Notes: a model not told the origin generated them from the sequence alone. Counted from the stretch's first letter, positions 44,224 through 54,219 are shown. The stretch: 64,000 nt of DNA from G963667675 sp965197565 (GCA_965197565.1 CBDANK010000004.1:682001-746000), one strand, 5' to 3'. Made by a program: numbers and translations.

Positions 44224-45660
44224 TCATTTGCTTGACTGTACTCTTTCGCTCAGGTCGTTCAAGGCGCCTAACTCGGGCGAATCGGAGTCAGCATTATGCC
44301 AGTCCTGGGCAGCAACCCTCAAATTGGCCCCGGCCTTATCCTGTTGCCCAGTGTCGGCCTGTAGACGGGCCAACCGGAAGGTGTCCCGAGTAGACCCCCG
44401 TGTGCCGAGGCGGGCGCGCAGCATATTTTCGGCCTTACCGTACTCCTCCGCCCGCAAGCAGGCCTCAAGGAAAGTGTCCTCGAACACTTCCCGCTGGGCG
44501 TGGCTGCCTCCGATGCGGGGGAGCTGAGGAAGGACCGGCTCCATCTGGGCCACCGCTTCGGAGTACTCCCCGTGGGCGAAGGCCCCTATTCCTTTTGCCA
44601 ACGGCAGAGTGACCTGGCTGGACAGCGGGCTTCCGGCCTCACCGGCGGTCCGGAGACGGTCCAGCAACCGGCCCAAAGAGGCGTCGTCGCCGCTGCCGGC
44701 AAAAGCAAGGGCGGCGTGAGCGTCTCGAAATGCCGGACCGGGTCCCGTCGCCGCCGGGGCGGCCAGGTCGCATACCTCATGCCAAGGGAATGGGGCTGAA
44801 GCGCCTCCGTACATCTGCATGCGCCACATCAAGGAGGCACTGTCGTTCAGCGCGGTTGCTCTTTTTTCGGTCACTGACGGCCGGATGTCAGCCTCATAGA
44901 GTTCCGAAGCCCTCTGGTAGTGGCCCGTGGCCAGTTCAAAGAGAGCCTGATGCCAGGACAGGTGTACGTGGTAGGGCGCTCGTTTGTCGAAGCCGGGCAA
45001 CCAGCTTCCAAGGAAATCGTTGCCGTCGGAATGGTCGCCCCTTTCGAAATACACGTGGGCTGTCGAGTGGGCCGCAACGGCGTTACTGGGCCGGAACCGG
45101 AGGGACCCTTCGGCCAACCGCAGAGATTCGTCGAGCAACCCCATTTCATGGTGAGCGAAGGAACTGAGCCCTAGGAAGGACCACTCGTCGCCATTGGCTT
45201 TCTCGATGCTCTTGACCATCCCCAATAGGTGCACCGGAAAATCCGGCACCCCGGCGCCGTTGCAGCCAAGGGTGAACAGCCGGTTGGCTATCCGGGCCAT
45301 GATCATATCCCGGGGATATTCGGCCAAATGCTCCTTGGCTATGGGAAGAGCCTGGGGGCCTTTGCCGTTGACCCAAAGGGACATGGCCTCGATTATGCCG
45401 GTTTCCCGACGGGAGACGCCTTGGGCCAGCGTCTGGGCTTGAGCGGCACTCTGCCGCGCCTCCTCAGCTTGGCCCCGCTGGTTCCACATAAACGCGGTCA
45501 GAGCATGAGCCAAAGCGAAGCTTTCATCTGCTTCCAAGGTTTGTTGGAACCTTTCCTCGGGCCCGTAGCTTTGCTCCAGCAAAAGATCGATGCCTTCCAC
45601 GCACCGCTCGGCTGCCGTCACAACGTCGGTGCTTATAGGGAGCCCAAATCGATCTTCCAT
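44224..45660 (-). CDS. TTC38-like tetratricopeptide-repeat protein
   Basis: About 478 residues from the ATG at 45660, which has GGAG eight bases upstream; the frame upstream of it is not protein-like. The whole chain is helical with TPR-type pairs, for example TLEADESFALAHALTAFMWNQ, PSNAVAAHSTAHVYFERGDH and HVHLSWHQALFELATGHYQ. The pattern HSTAHVYFE and HLSWHQAL is what I recognise from tetratricopeptide repeat protein 38. Function unknown, and no partner gene is adjacent. Confidence 0.75.
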   Translation of the reverse strand: MEDRFGLPISTDVVTAAERCVEGIDLLLEQSYGPEERFQQTLEADESFALAHALTAFMWNQRGQAEEARQSAAQAQTLAQGVSRRETGIIEAMSLWVNGKGPQALPIAKEHLAEYPRDMIMARIANRLFTLGCNGAGVPDFPVHLLGMVKSIEKANGDEWSFLGLSSFAHHEMGLLDESLRLAEGSLRFRPSNAVAAHSTAHVYFERGDHSDGNDFLGSWLPGFDKRAPYHVHLSWHQALFELATGHYQRASELYEADIRPSVTEKRATALNDSASLMWRMQMYGGASAPFPWHEVCDLAAPAATGPGPAFRDAHAALAFAGSGDDASLGRLLDRLRTAGEAGSPLSSQVTLPLAKGIGAFAHGEYSEAVAQMEPVLPQLPRIGGSHAQREVFEDTFLEACLRAEEYGKAENMLRARLGTRGSTRDTFRLARLQADTGQQDKAGANLRVAAQDWHNADSDSPELGALNDLSERVQSSK

Positions 45661-45947
45661 GTTCCGTCTCCTTTGGCATACGGCCAGCGTCAAGCAGCGA
45701 GTCAATCGTCGCCCGCTTTGTAGTAGATTGGGAGTGTAATCGCGGACTCTACCGCTGTCAATGTATCCTTTTGCGCTTGATTCATCAACCAAACCTTTGC
45801 GTTTCCACCCACCCGCCCTGGGCAGATTGATTCAGTTGGCCGCCATTGCTATACTCGGAAAAGTTCTCTTGACCGGAACAGCAGGGATAGATTACGACAA
45901 GGGCGATTCCCGGCCAGTTGAGAACTATTCCAGGTAGGAGGATCGTT

Positions 45948-47366
45948 ATGCCGGATACTAAAGTTGACACGATTGTGCGCGGGGGCCAAGTGGTCACTTC
46001 TTCCCAGGTGTATTCTGCCGCTATAGCTATTTCTGGAGAGAAGATCGTCGCTCTGGGACCCGAGGAGCTGTTGCCGCCTGCCGACAACTACATTGACGCC
46101 GAGGGGAAGTTGATTCTGCCTGGGCTAATCGATTCCCACGTCCATCTGGACGGCCACGACACCTACGCTCTGGGCTCCCGGGCCGCGGCTTACGCCGGGC
46201 TGACAACACTGGTGCCTTTTGGAAACTACAACCTTGAGCAGGAGGAGACTCTGCCCGCAGCGATACACCGGATCAGAGAAGAGGTTGAAGCATCGGCCCT
46301 GGTCGACTTTGGCTTTCACTTCATTCTTCAGAACCGGCCTTACATTCTGGACACCATTCCCCAAGCCCTGGAAATGGGAGTGAAGTCCTACAAGATGTTC
46401 ATGTCCTACAAGAAACGGCCGGGCCGGTTGTGCGACGATGAGTACATCTGCCGCGCCATGGAGTTGGTGGCTGCCGGTGGAGGTGTGCTGCAACTCCACT
46501 GCGAAAGCGGAAACATCATCGAGTACTTGGAAAACAAGCTCATCGCCGAGGGCCACGTCCATCCTACCGACTTTCCCAGCGCCGCCCCCGACTGGGCCGA
46601 GGAAGAAGCTATTAACCGGGCTATCCAGATGGGGGCGGCCACTCGTTGCCCCACCTACGTAGTTCACCTGAGCACTCAGTTGGGCTTGGAGCGAATTAAA
46701 CGGGCTCAAGCCATGGGCCAACCGGTGTGGACCGAGACTTGCCCCCAGTACCTTTTGCTGTCCGATGCGGAGATGGCCCGCCAAGGGCCTCTGGCCAAGA
46801 TCGGACCTCCGCTCCGGGCGGACGATGGACCCGACCGGGAAGCTCTTTGGCGGGGACTGGCCCAGGGTTACACTTCCATTATAGCCAGCGACCACGCGCC
46901 TCACCCGCCGGAGCTCAAAAAATTGGGCTGGGACAACATCTTCGTTACCCCTGAGGGGGCCTCGGTCCCCTTCGGCTCTCCCGGAGTGGAGACCATCGTG
47001 TCCTTGATGTACAGCGAAGGGGTAGTCAAGCGGGGACTGCCCATATGGTGGCTGGCCCGGGTCATGTCGGAAAATCCGGCCCGCATCTTTGGCCTGTATC
47101 CCCGAAAAGGGACCATTCAGGTGGGCTCCGACGCCGACTTGTTGATCATGGACCCGGGAGGAGACCGGGTGATCACCGCCCAGGACCACCAGAGCAACGC
47201 CGGCTATACTCTATTCGAGGGCTGGCAGGTCACCGGGCGTCCCTGGATGACGCTGCTTAGGGGCCAGGTGTTGCTCAATCAAGGCAAGCTGGAGCAGAAG
47301 CCCGGTTACGGACGGTTTCTGGAATGCGAGGGCCCCAGAGTTCCAATCGGAGGGCCGGTGGTCTAA
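45948..47366 (+). CDS. dihydropyrimidinase/hydantoinase-type amidohydrolase
   Basis: A 472-residue cyclic amidohydrolase from the ATG at 45948 with AGGAGG just upstream. The two-metal site is visible: DSHVHLDGH (64-66 HVH), a candidate carbamylated lysine in GVKSYKMFMSYKK (about 148), LHCESGN, VVHLST and ASDHAPH (about 313). These enzymes open hydantoin, dihydropyrimidine or allantoin rings. No transporter or carbamoylase gene is adjacent to pin the substrate; an orphan peptide-type ABC ATPase lies next on the opposite strand. Confidence 0.85.
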   Translation: MPDTKVDTIVRGGQVVTSSQVYSAAIAISGEKIVALGPEELLPPADNYIDAEGKLILPGLIDSHVHLDGHDTYALGSRAAAYAGLTTLVPFGNYNLEQEETLPAAIHRIREEVEASALVDFGFHFILQNRPYILDTIPQALEMGVKSYKMFMSYKKRPGRLCDDEYICRAMELVAAGGGVLQLHCESGNIIEYLENKLIAEGHVHPTDFPSAAPDWAEEEAINRAIQMGAATRCPTYVVHLSTQLGLERIKRAQAMGQPVWTETCPQYLLLSDAEMARQGPLAKIGPPLRADDGPDREALWRGLAQGYTSIIASDHAPHPPELKKLGWDNIFVTPEGASVPFGSPGVETIVSLMYSEGVVKRGLPIWWLARVMSENPARIFGLYPRKGTIQVGSDADLLIMDPGGDRVITAQDHQSNAGYTLFEGWQVTGRPWMTLLRGQVLLNQGKLEQKPGYGRFLECEGPRVPIGGPVV

Positions 47367-47394
47367 AGTCGGTCCTCAACCTTGTTTATAGTTC

Positions 47395-47435
47395 AGGGCC
47401 TTTTCATTCTCGGAAAAGTCATTCTGAGCCGTAGG
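47395..47435. repeat. dispersed intergenic repeat
   Basis: GGGCCTTTTCATTCTCGGAA followed by TCATTCTGAGCC, the same family as near 39730 and 54100-54125. It lies between convergent genes. Confidence 0.55.
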
Positions 47436-47459
47436 GCGCGCCAGGAACGGATGCAAAAT

Positions 47460-48452
47460 TCAGGGTGTGGGCTCTTGTTCGGGCGGCAGTACAGGGTTGT
47501 AGCAAGCAACACTGTGGAGGTGTTCCAGCTCCCGCAACTCCGGCCGGCGGCTCACCCGGCATTGGCTGACGGCTTTATGACATCTCGGCAGGAATGGACA
47601 TTCCTTGGGCAAGTTAAGCAAATCAGGCGGGCTGCCCGGTATTACATGCAGCTTCTTGTTTGGATCGTCCAACCGGGGTATTGATTGCAACAGCGCCCAA
47701 GTATAGGGGTGCTGAGGGCGTTGGAACAAAGGAATGACCTCGGCTGTTTCCACGATTGACCCGGCGTACATAACTCCTACCCGGTGGGCCATGTTGGCGA
47801 CCACCCGCAGGTCGTGAGTTATGAGTAGTATGGATGCGTGCTGCTCCCGGCAAAGACGCCGGAGATGGTCTAGAATATCCGCCTGCAAGGTTACGTCCAA
47901 GCCCGAGGTAGGCTCGTCGGCGATCAAAAGCCGGGGACCCAAGACCAAGCCAATAGCCAGCATGACCAACTGCCTCATGCCCCCGCTCAATTTGAAGGGG
48001 TACTGACCCATGATGCGCCGGGGGTCCGGCACCCCCATCTCGTGCAGTATCTCTTGGGCCATATTATTGGCCATCCGCGGTGTCACGTCGGTGTGCAAGC
48101 TGATGACCTCCTCAACCTGGTCGCCCACCAAGTGGAGGGGGTTCAGCGCCAACCTGGCGTCTTGAAATATTAGTGATATCTCCTTGCCTCTGCGCTGCCT
48201 CAAGTACTCCGGGCTGGCTCGCAGCAGGTCCACGTCATCATAGAATATGGATCCTCCGTCTATGGTGGCCGAAGGGGGCAGTATTCCCATGATCGCCAGC
48301 GCAAGGGTGCTCTTGCCGGCCCCGCTCTCGCCCACCAAGCAAAAGATCTCCCCCTCCTGCTGGACCAGGTTAATCCCGTTAAGGGCTTGCACCTGCCCCT
48401 GCCGGGTGGAATAACGCACGGATAGGTTTTCCACTCTTAGCGTTTCGGCCAT
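47460..48452 (-). CDS. peptide/nickel-type ABC transporter ATP-binding protein (DppD/OppD-like)
   Basis: About 330 residues from the ATG at 48452. Walker A GESGAGKST (41-49), signature LSGGMRQ, Walker B LLIADEPTSGLDV and H-loop LITHDLRVV are all present. The C-terminal oligopeptide-transporter extension has RPQHPYTWALLQSIP and a cysteine set (CPFLPRC...C...C) that often binds an iron-sulfur cluster. Such ATPases drive peptide, nickel or glutathione import. Permease, binding protein and the second ATPase are not beside it, so its complex must be encoded elsewhere or this is a remnant. Confidence 0.85.
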   Translation of the reverse strand: MAETLRVENLSVRYSTRQGQVQALNGINLVQQEGEIFCLVGESGAGKSTLALAIMGILPPSATIDGGSIFYDDVDLLRASPEYLRQRRGKEISLIFQDARLALNPLHLVGDQVEEVISLHTDVTPRMANNMAQEILHEMGVPDPRRIMGQYPFKLSGGMRQLVMLAIGLVLGPRLLIADEPTSGLDVTLQADILDHLRRLCREQHASILLITHDLRVVANMAHRVGVMYAGSIVETAEVIPLFQRPQHPYTWALLQSIPRLDDPNKKLHVIPGSPPDLLNLPKECPFLPRCHKAVSQCRVSRRPELRELEHLHSVACYNPVLPPEQEPTP

Positions 48453-48499
48453 CGGCACCCCCCTGCGTCCAATGGCGTTATGGTTCCCGGGGCCGAGAT

Positions 48500-49186
48500 T
48501 CAATCGCCTTCCCGCAGGTCTACCACCTTGAACCGGCCAGCATGGAGTTCATGTATGAGGTCGTCCAGGCTCCTAATGGAGTGAGGGAAAAAGGTCGCGG
48601 CAGTGCCTATCTGCTCCACCCGGTGAGCATCGCTTCCACCGGTGCTTGCGGCGCCCAACAGCTCACCAAGGTCTCGGGAGAACCTATTTTCCGTTGCTGT
48701 TCCCCTGCCGTTAAGCACCTCTACGGCATCGCAAATCTGAAACAACGCGTCGCTGCCAGCCCTCTCCAGCATCTCCGTCCGGACCGCAGTTTCTTTGGCG
48801 GGTTCTTCAAGGAAGCGCCGGCGGTACGGGTGGGCGGCAACCACCGCCGCCTTTAATTTCTGGACCGTAGCACTCAGGAAGGAGAGTTTATGCAGACCGA
48901 AGATGTAGTGCTTCAATCCAAATACCAGGACGTGACCCATGTCGGTATTGATTTCGCAGCCGGGCAATACCAAGAAGTTATGCCGCCGGGATAGGGCATT
49001 TACTTCTTCCACGGACCAGAAGGCGTCATGCTCCGTCAAGCAAATCCCGTCCAGCTTGGCCCCTTTGGCCGCTTCGATCAGCTCATCGACCGTCATGAAG
49101 CTGTCGTCGGACTTGGGGTAGCTGTGGCTATGGAGGTCGATAACCAATGGCTTCTCTCCAACACCAGGGAATGGCCTGCGCTTCAA
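48500..49186 (-). CDS. PHP-domain metal-dependent phosphoesterase
   Basis: A 228-residue PHP protein with the four histidine motifs in order: DLHSHS (17-22), LTEHDAFW (50-57), VVAAHPYRRRF and STGGSDAHRVEQIG. It resembles stand-alone PHP phosphoesterases of the RNase AM/YciV type rather than the polymerase-linked domain. It is co-directional with the ABC ATPase, 47 bases upstream of its ATG, but a functional link is not evident. Confidence 0.8.
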   Translation of the reverse strand: MKRRPFPGVGEKPLVIDLHSHSYPKSDDSFMTVDELIEAAKGAKLDGICLTEHDAFWSVEEVNALSRRHNFLVLPGCEINTDMGHVLVFGLKHYIFGLHKLSFLSATVQKLKAAVVAAHPYRRRFLEEPAKETAVRTEMLERAGSDALFQICDAVEVLNGRGTATENRFSRDLGELLGAASTGGSDAHRVEQIGTAATFFPHSIRSLDDLIHELHAGRFKVVDLREGD

Positions 49187-49308
49187 GCGTTTCAGACCTG
49201 GGGGCGAAGCTATAATACCAAAGGTGATAAGAGAATTGAAATAGCGGCGCCGTATCCGGTCATGAAAAGACCCTGGCGCCGTATCCGGTCAAGCTCCGGC
49301 GGAAAGGC

Positions 49309-51558
49309 TTAGCGCGAGACCACCAGTCCCTCGTCTTCCAATTGCTCCATGAGCTGAGTAGCCCGCCCGCCCCCGATTTTCAGCCGTCGTTCCAATAGGG
49401 AGAGGGATAGGTTGGGCGTGCGAACGGCAAGGTCGCGGGCTTGGTCCATCAACCGTTCGTCCGGGTCCGCATCGCCGTCATCTTCGGCTTCCGGGTCACC
49501 CATCGGTATAATGGGCAGGGGAGGCCCCTTCTGGTTGACCCAGTGCTCCACTAATTGGTCGATTTCGTTGTCGTAAACCAGGGTTCCCTGGACCCGCCGC
49601 GGCTTGGGAGACTCGTTGTGCAAAAGCAGCATGTCCCCCTTGCCCAAGAGTTTCTCTGCTCCAACAGTGTCCAAAATGACGCGGGAGTCCACTTGCGACG
49701 CTACAGCGAAAGCCACCCGGGCCGGAACGTTGGCTTTGAGCAAGCCGGTTACCACGTTGACTGAAGGCCGCTGGGTGGCCAGGATCAGATGGATCCCGGT
49801 GGCCCGGCCCAGTTGGGCCAGACGGACCAGGTTTTGCTCCACCTCGAACCCGCCGACCATCATCAGGTCGGCCAGTTCGTCGACCACCAAGACTAAATAA
49901 GGCAAGCGCTCCGGGCTTTTACTGTTGTAGCTGTTGATATTACGGGCGCCCAAATCCTCCATCTGCTTGTAGCGCCGCAGCATCTCGCGCATCAAACTGC
50001 GCAACGCCGTGTTGACCTCGTCTGCGTCCACGATCACGGGGGCCATCAGATGGGGGATTCCATTGAAGGGGGTCAATTCCACCCGCTTGGGGTCGACCAT
50101 TAGGAACCGCAATTGGTCCGGGGGCTTGGTTAGCAAGAGGGTGGCGATAATAGAGTTGATGCAGACGCTCTTGCCGCTCCCAGTGGCCCCGGCGATCAAG
50201 ATGTGAGGCAGGCTCGCCAAGTCCAAGGCAACCGGGGAACCGCCGGTATCCTGCCCTATTGCCATGGGTAGGCCGCCTTTCGCGGCCAACGAACCAAATG
50301 CCGGATTAGCCATGACCTCCCGGAGATGGACTTTGCTGGGCACCGGGCTGGGGACCTCCAGCCCCACCAGTGCTTCCCCTGGTATCGGCGCTTCAATTCG
50401 GAGGAACGGCGTCTGCAAGGCCAAGGCCAGGTCCTTTTCCCGCATGAGGATACTTTGCACTTTTACCCGGCTGCGTTCCGAGTTATCGCCGCCATCCGCC
50501 TCTTTGACGGCCTCACCTTTCTTTACTAACCAACCGGGCACCAAACCAAAGCGGACAATTCTGGGACCGGCTTTGATGTCCTTAACTTCCACCATCACCC
50601 CGTGATCGGATAGAGTGCTCTCAATATGCCGGGCCATCTTTTCCAGTGGGGCTTCCGAAGCCGTATGGGGTTCCGGGGGAGTTAGCAGGTCGATGTTGGG
50701 AAGCTTCCATTTGGACCCAGGTTCGAGAGTTCCGCCTCCCTCCGGATGCTCGGCGCCATTCCTAGAGGCTTGGTCTGCGGCGGTCTGCCAACTGGGAACC
50801 GTTCCGGGTTCGCTGTCGGCCCATAGGCTGACGTCCTCACCGGCCTCAGCAACGCGGTCACCGGGGCCGGCAGCCTGGGACACATCTTTGCGGCTCAGTA
50901 CTTTGGAGGGCGCATACCGGCGCAGGGCCGCGCGTGTCCGGCCAATCCAGCGTTGGATGGAGTGGGGGTCGAATAGCGGACCCAGATGCCGCTCCATGAA
51001 AAAGTAGCTATGATACAACCCAATATATATATAGAGCGGCACAAAATATAGGCTTAGCCCCAAGCGCTGTAACCCTTGCAAATAGACCGGCCCCACCGAT
51101 CGGGGAAAGAGCAACAACGGCGCAAGAAAGCTAATGGCGGCGAATTTTGCTACTGCCAAGCCCAGCGGGGGGGCGCCCACTACCGCACCCCAGCGTCCGC
51201 TTAGACTCGTCTCGGCCAAGACCCCCCCGCCGGCCTTAAACAAGGAGAGAACACCTATTGAAATAGTGGCTAGAGCTGCCGACAGTACCCACCATCGCCA
51301 GTTCCTACGTACAACGTGACGATGATACTTGAAAGCGGCCAGCACGCCGACCAACCATAGCCCCACCGGAATCCAACCGTACCCCAGGGATTCCACGACC
51401 CTCTCCCGGGTCCATGGAGACAGCCACAACCCCAAGCCCACGGCGGTGCCCAAGACTAGGAAAGCCAGACCCTTCAGCGTGGAAGCGGACACCGTGCGGA
51501 TAGTCTGTATCAGGGATGAAGAAGAAGCGCGCCGCAACCGGCCTGCCGACTGTGCCAT
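49309..51558 (-). CDS. ftsK: DNA translocase FtsK/SpoIIIE
   Basis: A 749-residue protein. Several membrane segments lie in the first 190 residues (for example LAFLVLGTAVGLGLWL), then a charged linker of about 100 residues. The alpha/beta motor has Walker A GATGSGKSV near residue 456 and Walker B LVLVVDELADLM near 556, followed by a C-terminal winged-helix gamma domain (LSLSLLERRLKIGGGRATQLMEQL). It pumps chromosomal DNA through the division septum. It lies downstream of the RNase J gene on the same strand, an order common in Gram-positive bacteria and Chloroflexota. Confidence 0.93.
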   Translation of the reverse strand: MAQSAGRLRRASSSSLIQTIRTVSASTLKGLAFLVLGTAVGLGLWLSPWTRERVVESLGYGWIPVGLWLVGVLAAFKYHRHVVRRNWRWWVLSAALATISIGVLSLFKAGGGVLAETSLSGRWGAVVGAPPLGLAVAKFAAISFLAPLLLFPRSVGPVYLQGLQRLGLSLYFVPLYIYIGLYHSYFFMERHLGPLFDPHSIQRWIGRTRAALRRYAPSKVLSRKDVSQAAGPGDRVAEAGEDVSLWADSEPGTVPSWQTAADQASRNGAEHPEGGGTLEPGSKWKLPNIDLLTPPEPHTASEAPLEKMARHIESTLSDHGVMVEVKDIKAGPRIVRFGLVPGWLVKKGEAVKEADGGDNSERSRVKVQSILMREKDLALALQTPFLRIEAPIPGEALVGLEVPSPVPSKVHLREVMANPAFGSLAAKGGLPMAIGQDTGGSPVALDLASLPHILIAGATGSGKSVCINSIIATLLLTKPPDQLRFLMVDPKRVELTPFNGIPHLMAPVIVDADEVNTALRSLMREMLRRYKQMEDLGARNINSYNSKSPERLPYLVLVVDELADLMMVGGFEVEQNLVRLAQLGRATGIHLILATQRPSVNVVTGLLKANVPARVAFAVASQVDSRVILDTVGAEKLLGKGDMLLLHNESPKPRRVQGTLVYDNEIDQLVEHWVNQKGPPLPIIPMGDPEAEDDGDADPDERLMDQARDLAVRTPNLSLSLLERRLKIGGGRATQLMEQLEDEGLVVSR

Positions 51559-51615
51559 CGGAACCTCCAGTGGCGGCGAAATAGCAGGGACCGCTCCACA
51601 GCGGCCCTGCCTTGC

Positions 51616-53286
51616 TTATGTTTCCAACACCACTGGAATTATCATAGGGCGTCGGCGGGTAGAGTTGGCTATGACGCTGCGGGCAGTTTCTCGGATTTTT
51701 GAGGTGGTCAGCTCCGGTTGATCGGACAGTCGTGACTCGAGTTGCAGGACTTTTTGCACCTCCAGGCCGATCTCCTGGTAGATCTCGCCAGTCTCTTCTT
51801 CATCCATAAACCCGCTGCTGATTACTTTTGGCGGGGCCGACAACTGACCCGTGTCTTGATCGATGGATATAACAATCACCACTACGCCGTCTTTGGATAG
51901 CTCCCGCCGTTGGGTTAGCACACGGCTCCGATAATCCCGCGTGCTCAGGCCGTCAATGAAGATAGGACTGGCCGCCACTTTTTCTATCACTTGGGCCGAG
52001 TCGCCGGCGATCTCCAATACGTCACCGTCTTCCAAGACGAAAATGCCCGACTCGGCGAGGCCTTGGTCCCAAGCCAATTGGGCGTGGGCCATCAAGTGCC
52101 GGTATTCACCATGCACCGGCACGAAAAACCGGGGGCGGACCAAGCTGAGGACCATTTTCAACTCCTCCTGGCTGGCGTGCCCATGCACATGGACTAAAGC
52201 CACCCGATCGTAAAGCACCCTGGCCCCCTGCCGGAGCAGGTTGTCTATGGTGCGGCTGACGGCCAGGTCGTTTCCCGGTATGGGAGTTGCTGAAATGATG
52301 ATGGTGTCCCCCTCCATGACCCTAACGTCCCGATGGTCTCCGTTGGCAATACGCACCAAGGCCGAGGTGGGTTCGCCCTGGCTGCCGGTGGTCATCAAGA
52401 CCACTTTCTCGGGAGGCAGACGACGGGTCTCGGCCAAGGGTAAGAGCACTCCGGGGGGCAGCCGGAGATACCCCATCTCCGCCGCTACCTGGACACTGTC
52501 TACCATGCTGCGGCCGATTATGCTTACCTTCCGGTGGTGTTTCTGGGCCGCGTCAACCACTTGCTGGATCCTGGAAATGAGAGAGGCGAAAGAAGCTACC
52601 ATGACCCGGCCCGGCGCGTCTCCTATGGCCCGGTCCAAAGCTTCGCCCACCAGCCGCTCCGAGGGTGTGTACCCTGGGACTTCGGCGTAAGTAGAATCGG
52701 ACAGCATCAACAGGACTCCCTGGGAGCCGTAGCGGGCCAGGGTTGCCAGGTCTATGGTGCGTCCGTCCACCGGGGTGTGGTCGATCTTAAAGTCCCCGGT
52801 ATGTATCACCGTGCCGGCAGTGGTTTCGATGGCCAGACCCATGGCATCGGGGATGCTGTGGCACACCCGGAACCAACTGGCCCGTATATTGGTCCCGAAT
52901 TGGTATGGTATCCCCGGTTCTATCATCTCAAGGGTGGAGCCGCGGGCTGCCCGGCGCTCCTTGAGCTTCACTGAAATCAGCCCGTGGGCCAGCCCCGGCG
53001 CGTACACCGGCGCACTCAATTGGGGAAGTACGAAAGGCAACGCCCCGATATGGTCTTCATGGCCGTGGGTGATGAGGATGGCTCGGACCCGTTCTTTGCG
53101 TTCCAACAAGTAAGTGATGTCGGGAATGATTAGGTCCACCCCCAACATGTGCTCTTCCGGGAACTGGACCCCGCAGTCAACGACGACGATATCGTCGCCG
53201 CATTCCACGGCCATCATATTTTTGCCGATCTCGCCAAGCCCACCCAAGGGAATGATACGTAGCGGAGGTGTCAAGCTATTGGCCAA
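51616..53286 (-). CDS. rnj: ribonuclease J
   Basis: A 556-residue metallo-beta-lactamase/beta-CASP ribonuclease. The zinc motif ITHGHEDHIGALP (HGHEDH at 74-79), VIHTGDFKIDHTP, the beta-CASP block MTTGSQGEP and VHVHGHASQEELK are all present. It has both endo- and 5'-exonuclease activity in mRNA decay. The start appears to be a TTG at 53286, two bases after the stop of the uracil-DNA glycosylase gene, without a clear ribosome site, so coupling by reinitiation is likely. Confidence 0.93.
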   Translation of the reverse strand: MANSLTPPLRIIPLGGLGEIGKNMMAVECGDDIVVVDCGVQFPEEHMLGVDLIIPDITYLLERKERVRAILITHGHEDHIGALPFVLPQLSAPVYAPGLAHGLISVKLKERRAARGSTLEMIEPGIPYQFGTNIRASWFRVCHSIPDAMGLAIETTAGTVIHTGDFKIDHTPVDGRTIDLATLARYGSQGVLLMLSDSTYAEVPGYTPSERLVGEALDRAIGDAPGRVMVASFASLISRIQQVVDAAQKHHRKVSIIGRSMVDSVQVAAEMGYLRLPPGVLLPLAETRRLPPEKVVLMTTGSQGEPTSALVRIANGDHRDVRVMEGDTIIISATPIPGNDLAVSRTIDNLLRQGARVLYDRVALVHVHGHASQEELKMVLSLVRPRFFVPVHGEYRHLMAHAQLAWDQGLAESGIFVLEDGDVLEIAGDSAQVIEKVAASPIFIDGLSTRDYRSRVLTQRRELSKDGVVVIVISIDQDTGQLSAPPKVISSGFMDEEETGEIYQEIGLEVQKVLQLESRLSDQPELTTSKIRETARSVIANSTRRRPMIIPVVLET

Positions 53287-53288
53287 CT

Positions 53289-53909
53289 CTAGAAAAAACT
53301 TAGCTGCTCTGGTGTAGGGGTGTCTTGCCGCTCCGCCGAGGCATCAGCGGGATCAGGGCGGCGGGCGCCCTCCAATATGGAGGGGATCGCTTGAAAGTCT
53401 TGGATTATGGAAGACCGCAGCTCCTGCCGGCGCAGCCCGGCCGCGGGATGCATAATCGGGTACACTTTCCGCCCGTCTTTTTCTCGGACTTTGCCCCGAG
53501 CGCGGCTAATACTCTCTCCGGGAAAGAAACGGCCCAAGGAAAAACGGCCCAAGGTAACAATGAGCTTGGGGTTCACGAGTTCGATCTGGCGTTCCAGGTA
53601 CTTGCTGCAAGCAGCGATCTCCTTGGGCAAGGGGTCGCGGTTCTGGGGCGGGCGGCATTTGATCATATTTGCGATGAACACCTGCTGGCGGTTGGTGCCA
53701 ATGGAGGCCAGCAGTCCCTCCAAGAATTGCCCTGCCGGGCCGACGAAGGGCCGGCCTTGCTGGTCTTCATGATAACCGGGGCCCTCCCCAATAAACATCA
53801 ATTCGGCGTCAACAGGGCCTTCTCCAGGCACTGCGTGGGTCCGGTGTTGAGACAACGGGCAATCAGTGCACTGTTCGACCAGACCGGCGACCTCATGCAA
53901 ACTGTCCAT
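53289..53909 (-). CDS. uracil-DNA glycosylase, family 4
   Basis: A 206-residue 4Fe-4S glycosylase: C14 and C17 (CTDCPLS), then C85 in MIKCRPP and a fourth cysteine in IAACSKYL. The water-activating motif is FIGEGPGYHEDQQGRPFVG (GEGPG 41-45) and the C-terminal loop is MHPAAGLR. It excises uracil from DNA, as in thermophiles and many bacteria lacking family 1 UDG. It is co-transcribed with the RNase J gene. Confidence 0.92.
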   Translation of the reverse strand: MDSLHEVAGLVEQCTDCPLSQHRTHAVPGEGPVDAELMFIGEGPGYHEDQQGRPFVGPAGQFLEGLLASIGTNRQQVFIANMIKCRPPQNRDPLPKEIAACSKYLERQIELVNPKLIVTLGRFSLGRFFPGESISRARGKVREKDGRKVYPIMHPAAGLRRQELRSSIIQDFQAIPSILEGARRPDPADASAERQDTPTPEQLSFF

Positions 53910-53934
53910 ACCGCCTCATCCTCTCAGTCCTGGC

Positions 53935-54125
53935 CTTTTCATTGTCACCCTACACCACTCTCTAATGTCACCCTGAGCCTTTCGACTAGGCTCAAGATAA
54001 ACTCAGCGAAGGGTCTAAAACCTTTGACTGCATTCTCTTCCTTCGGTACTCAGACCAGGTTCTTTCTGAAGGTTTTCAGATTCTTCGCCTACAGTTCAGA
54101 ATGACATTTTCGAGAATGAAAAGGC
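53935..54125. repeat. dispersed repeat element with inverted ends
   Basis: CCTTTTCATTGTCACC at the left end faces its inverse in CATTTTCGAGAATGAAAAGG at the right. Inside are CCTGAGCCTTTCGACTAGGC and CTTCGCCTACAGTTCAGAAT, related to the other TTTTCATTCT repeats. It separates udg from the acpP operon end; no gene is present through 54219. Confidence 0.6.
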
Positions 54126-54219
54126 ACTGTCTTCCCGGTTGTTTTGTGTCAAGCTTGACCGGCTAACCGGCAGTGATAAACTACCCATCGAAGTTCAGGT
54201 AAAAATCAGGCTCCGGCAG

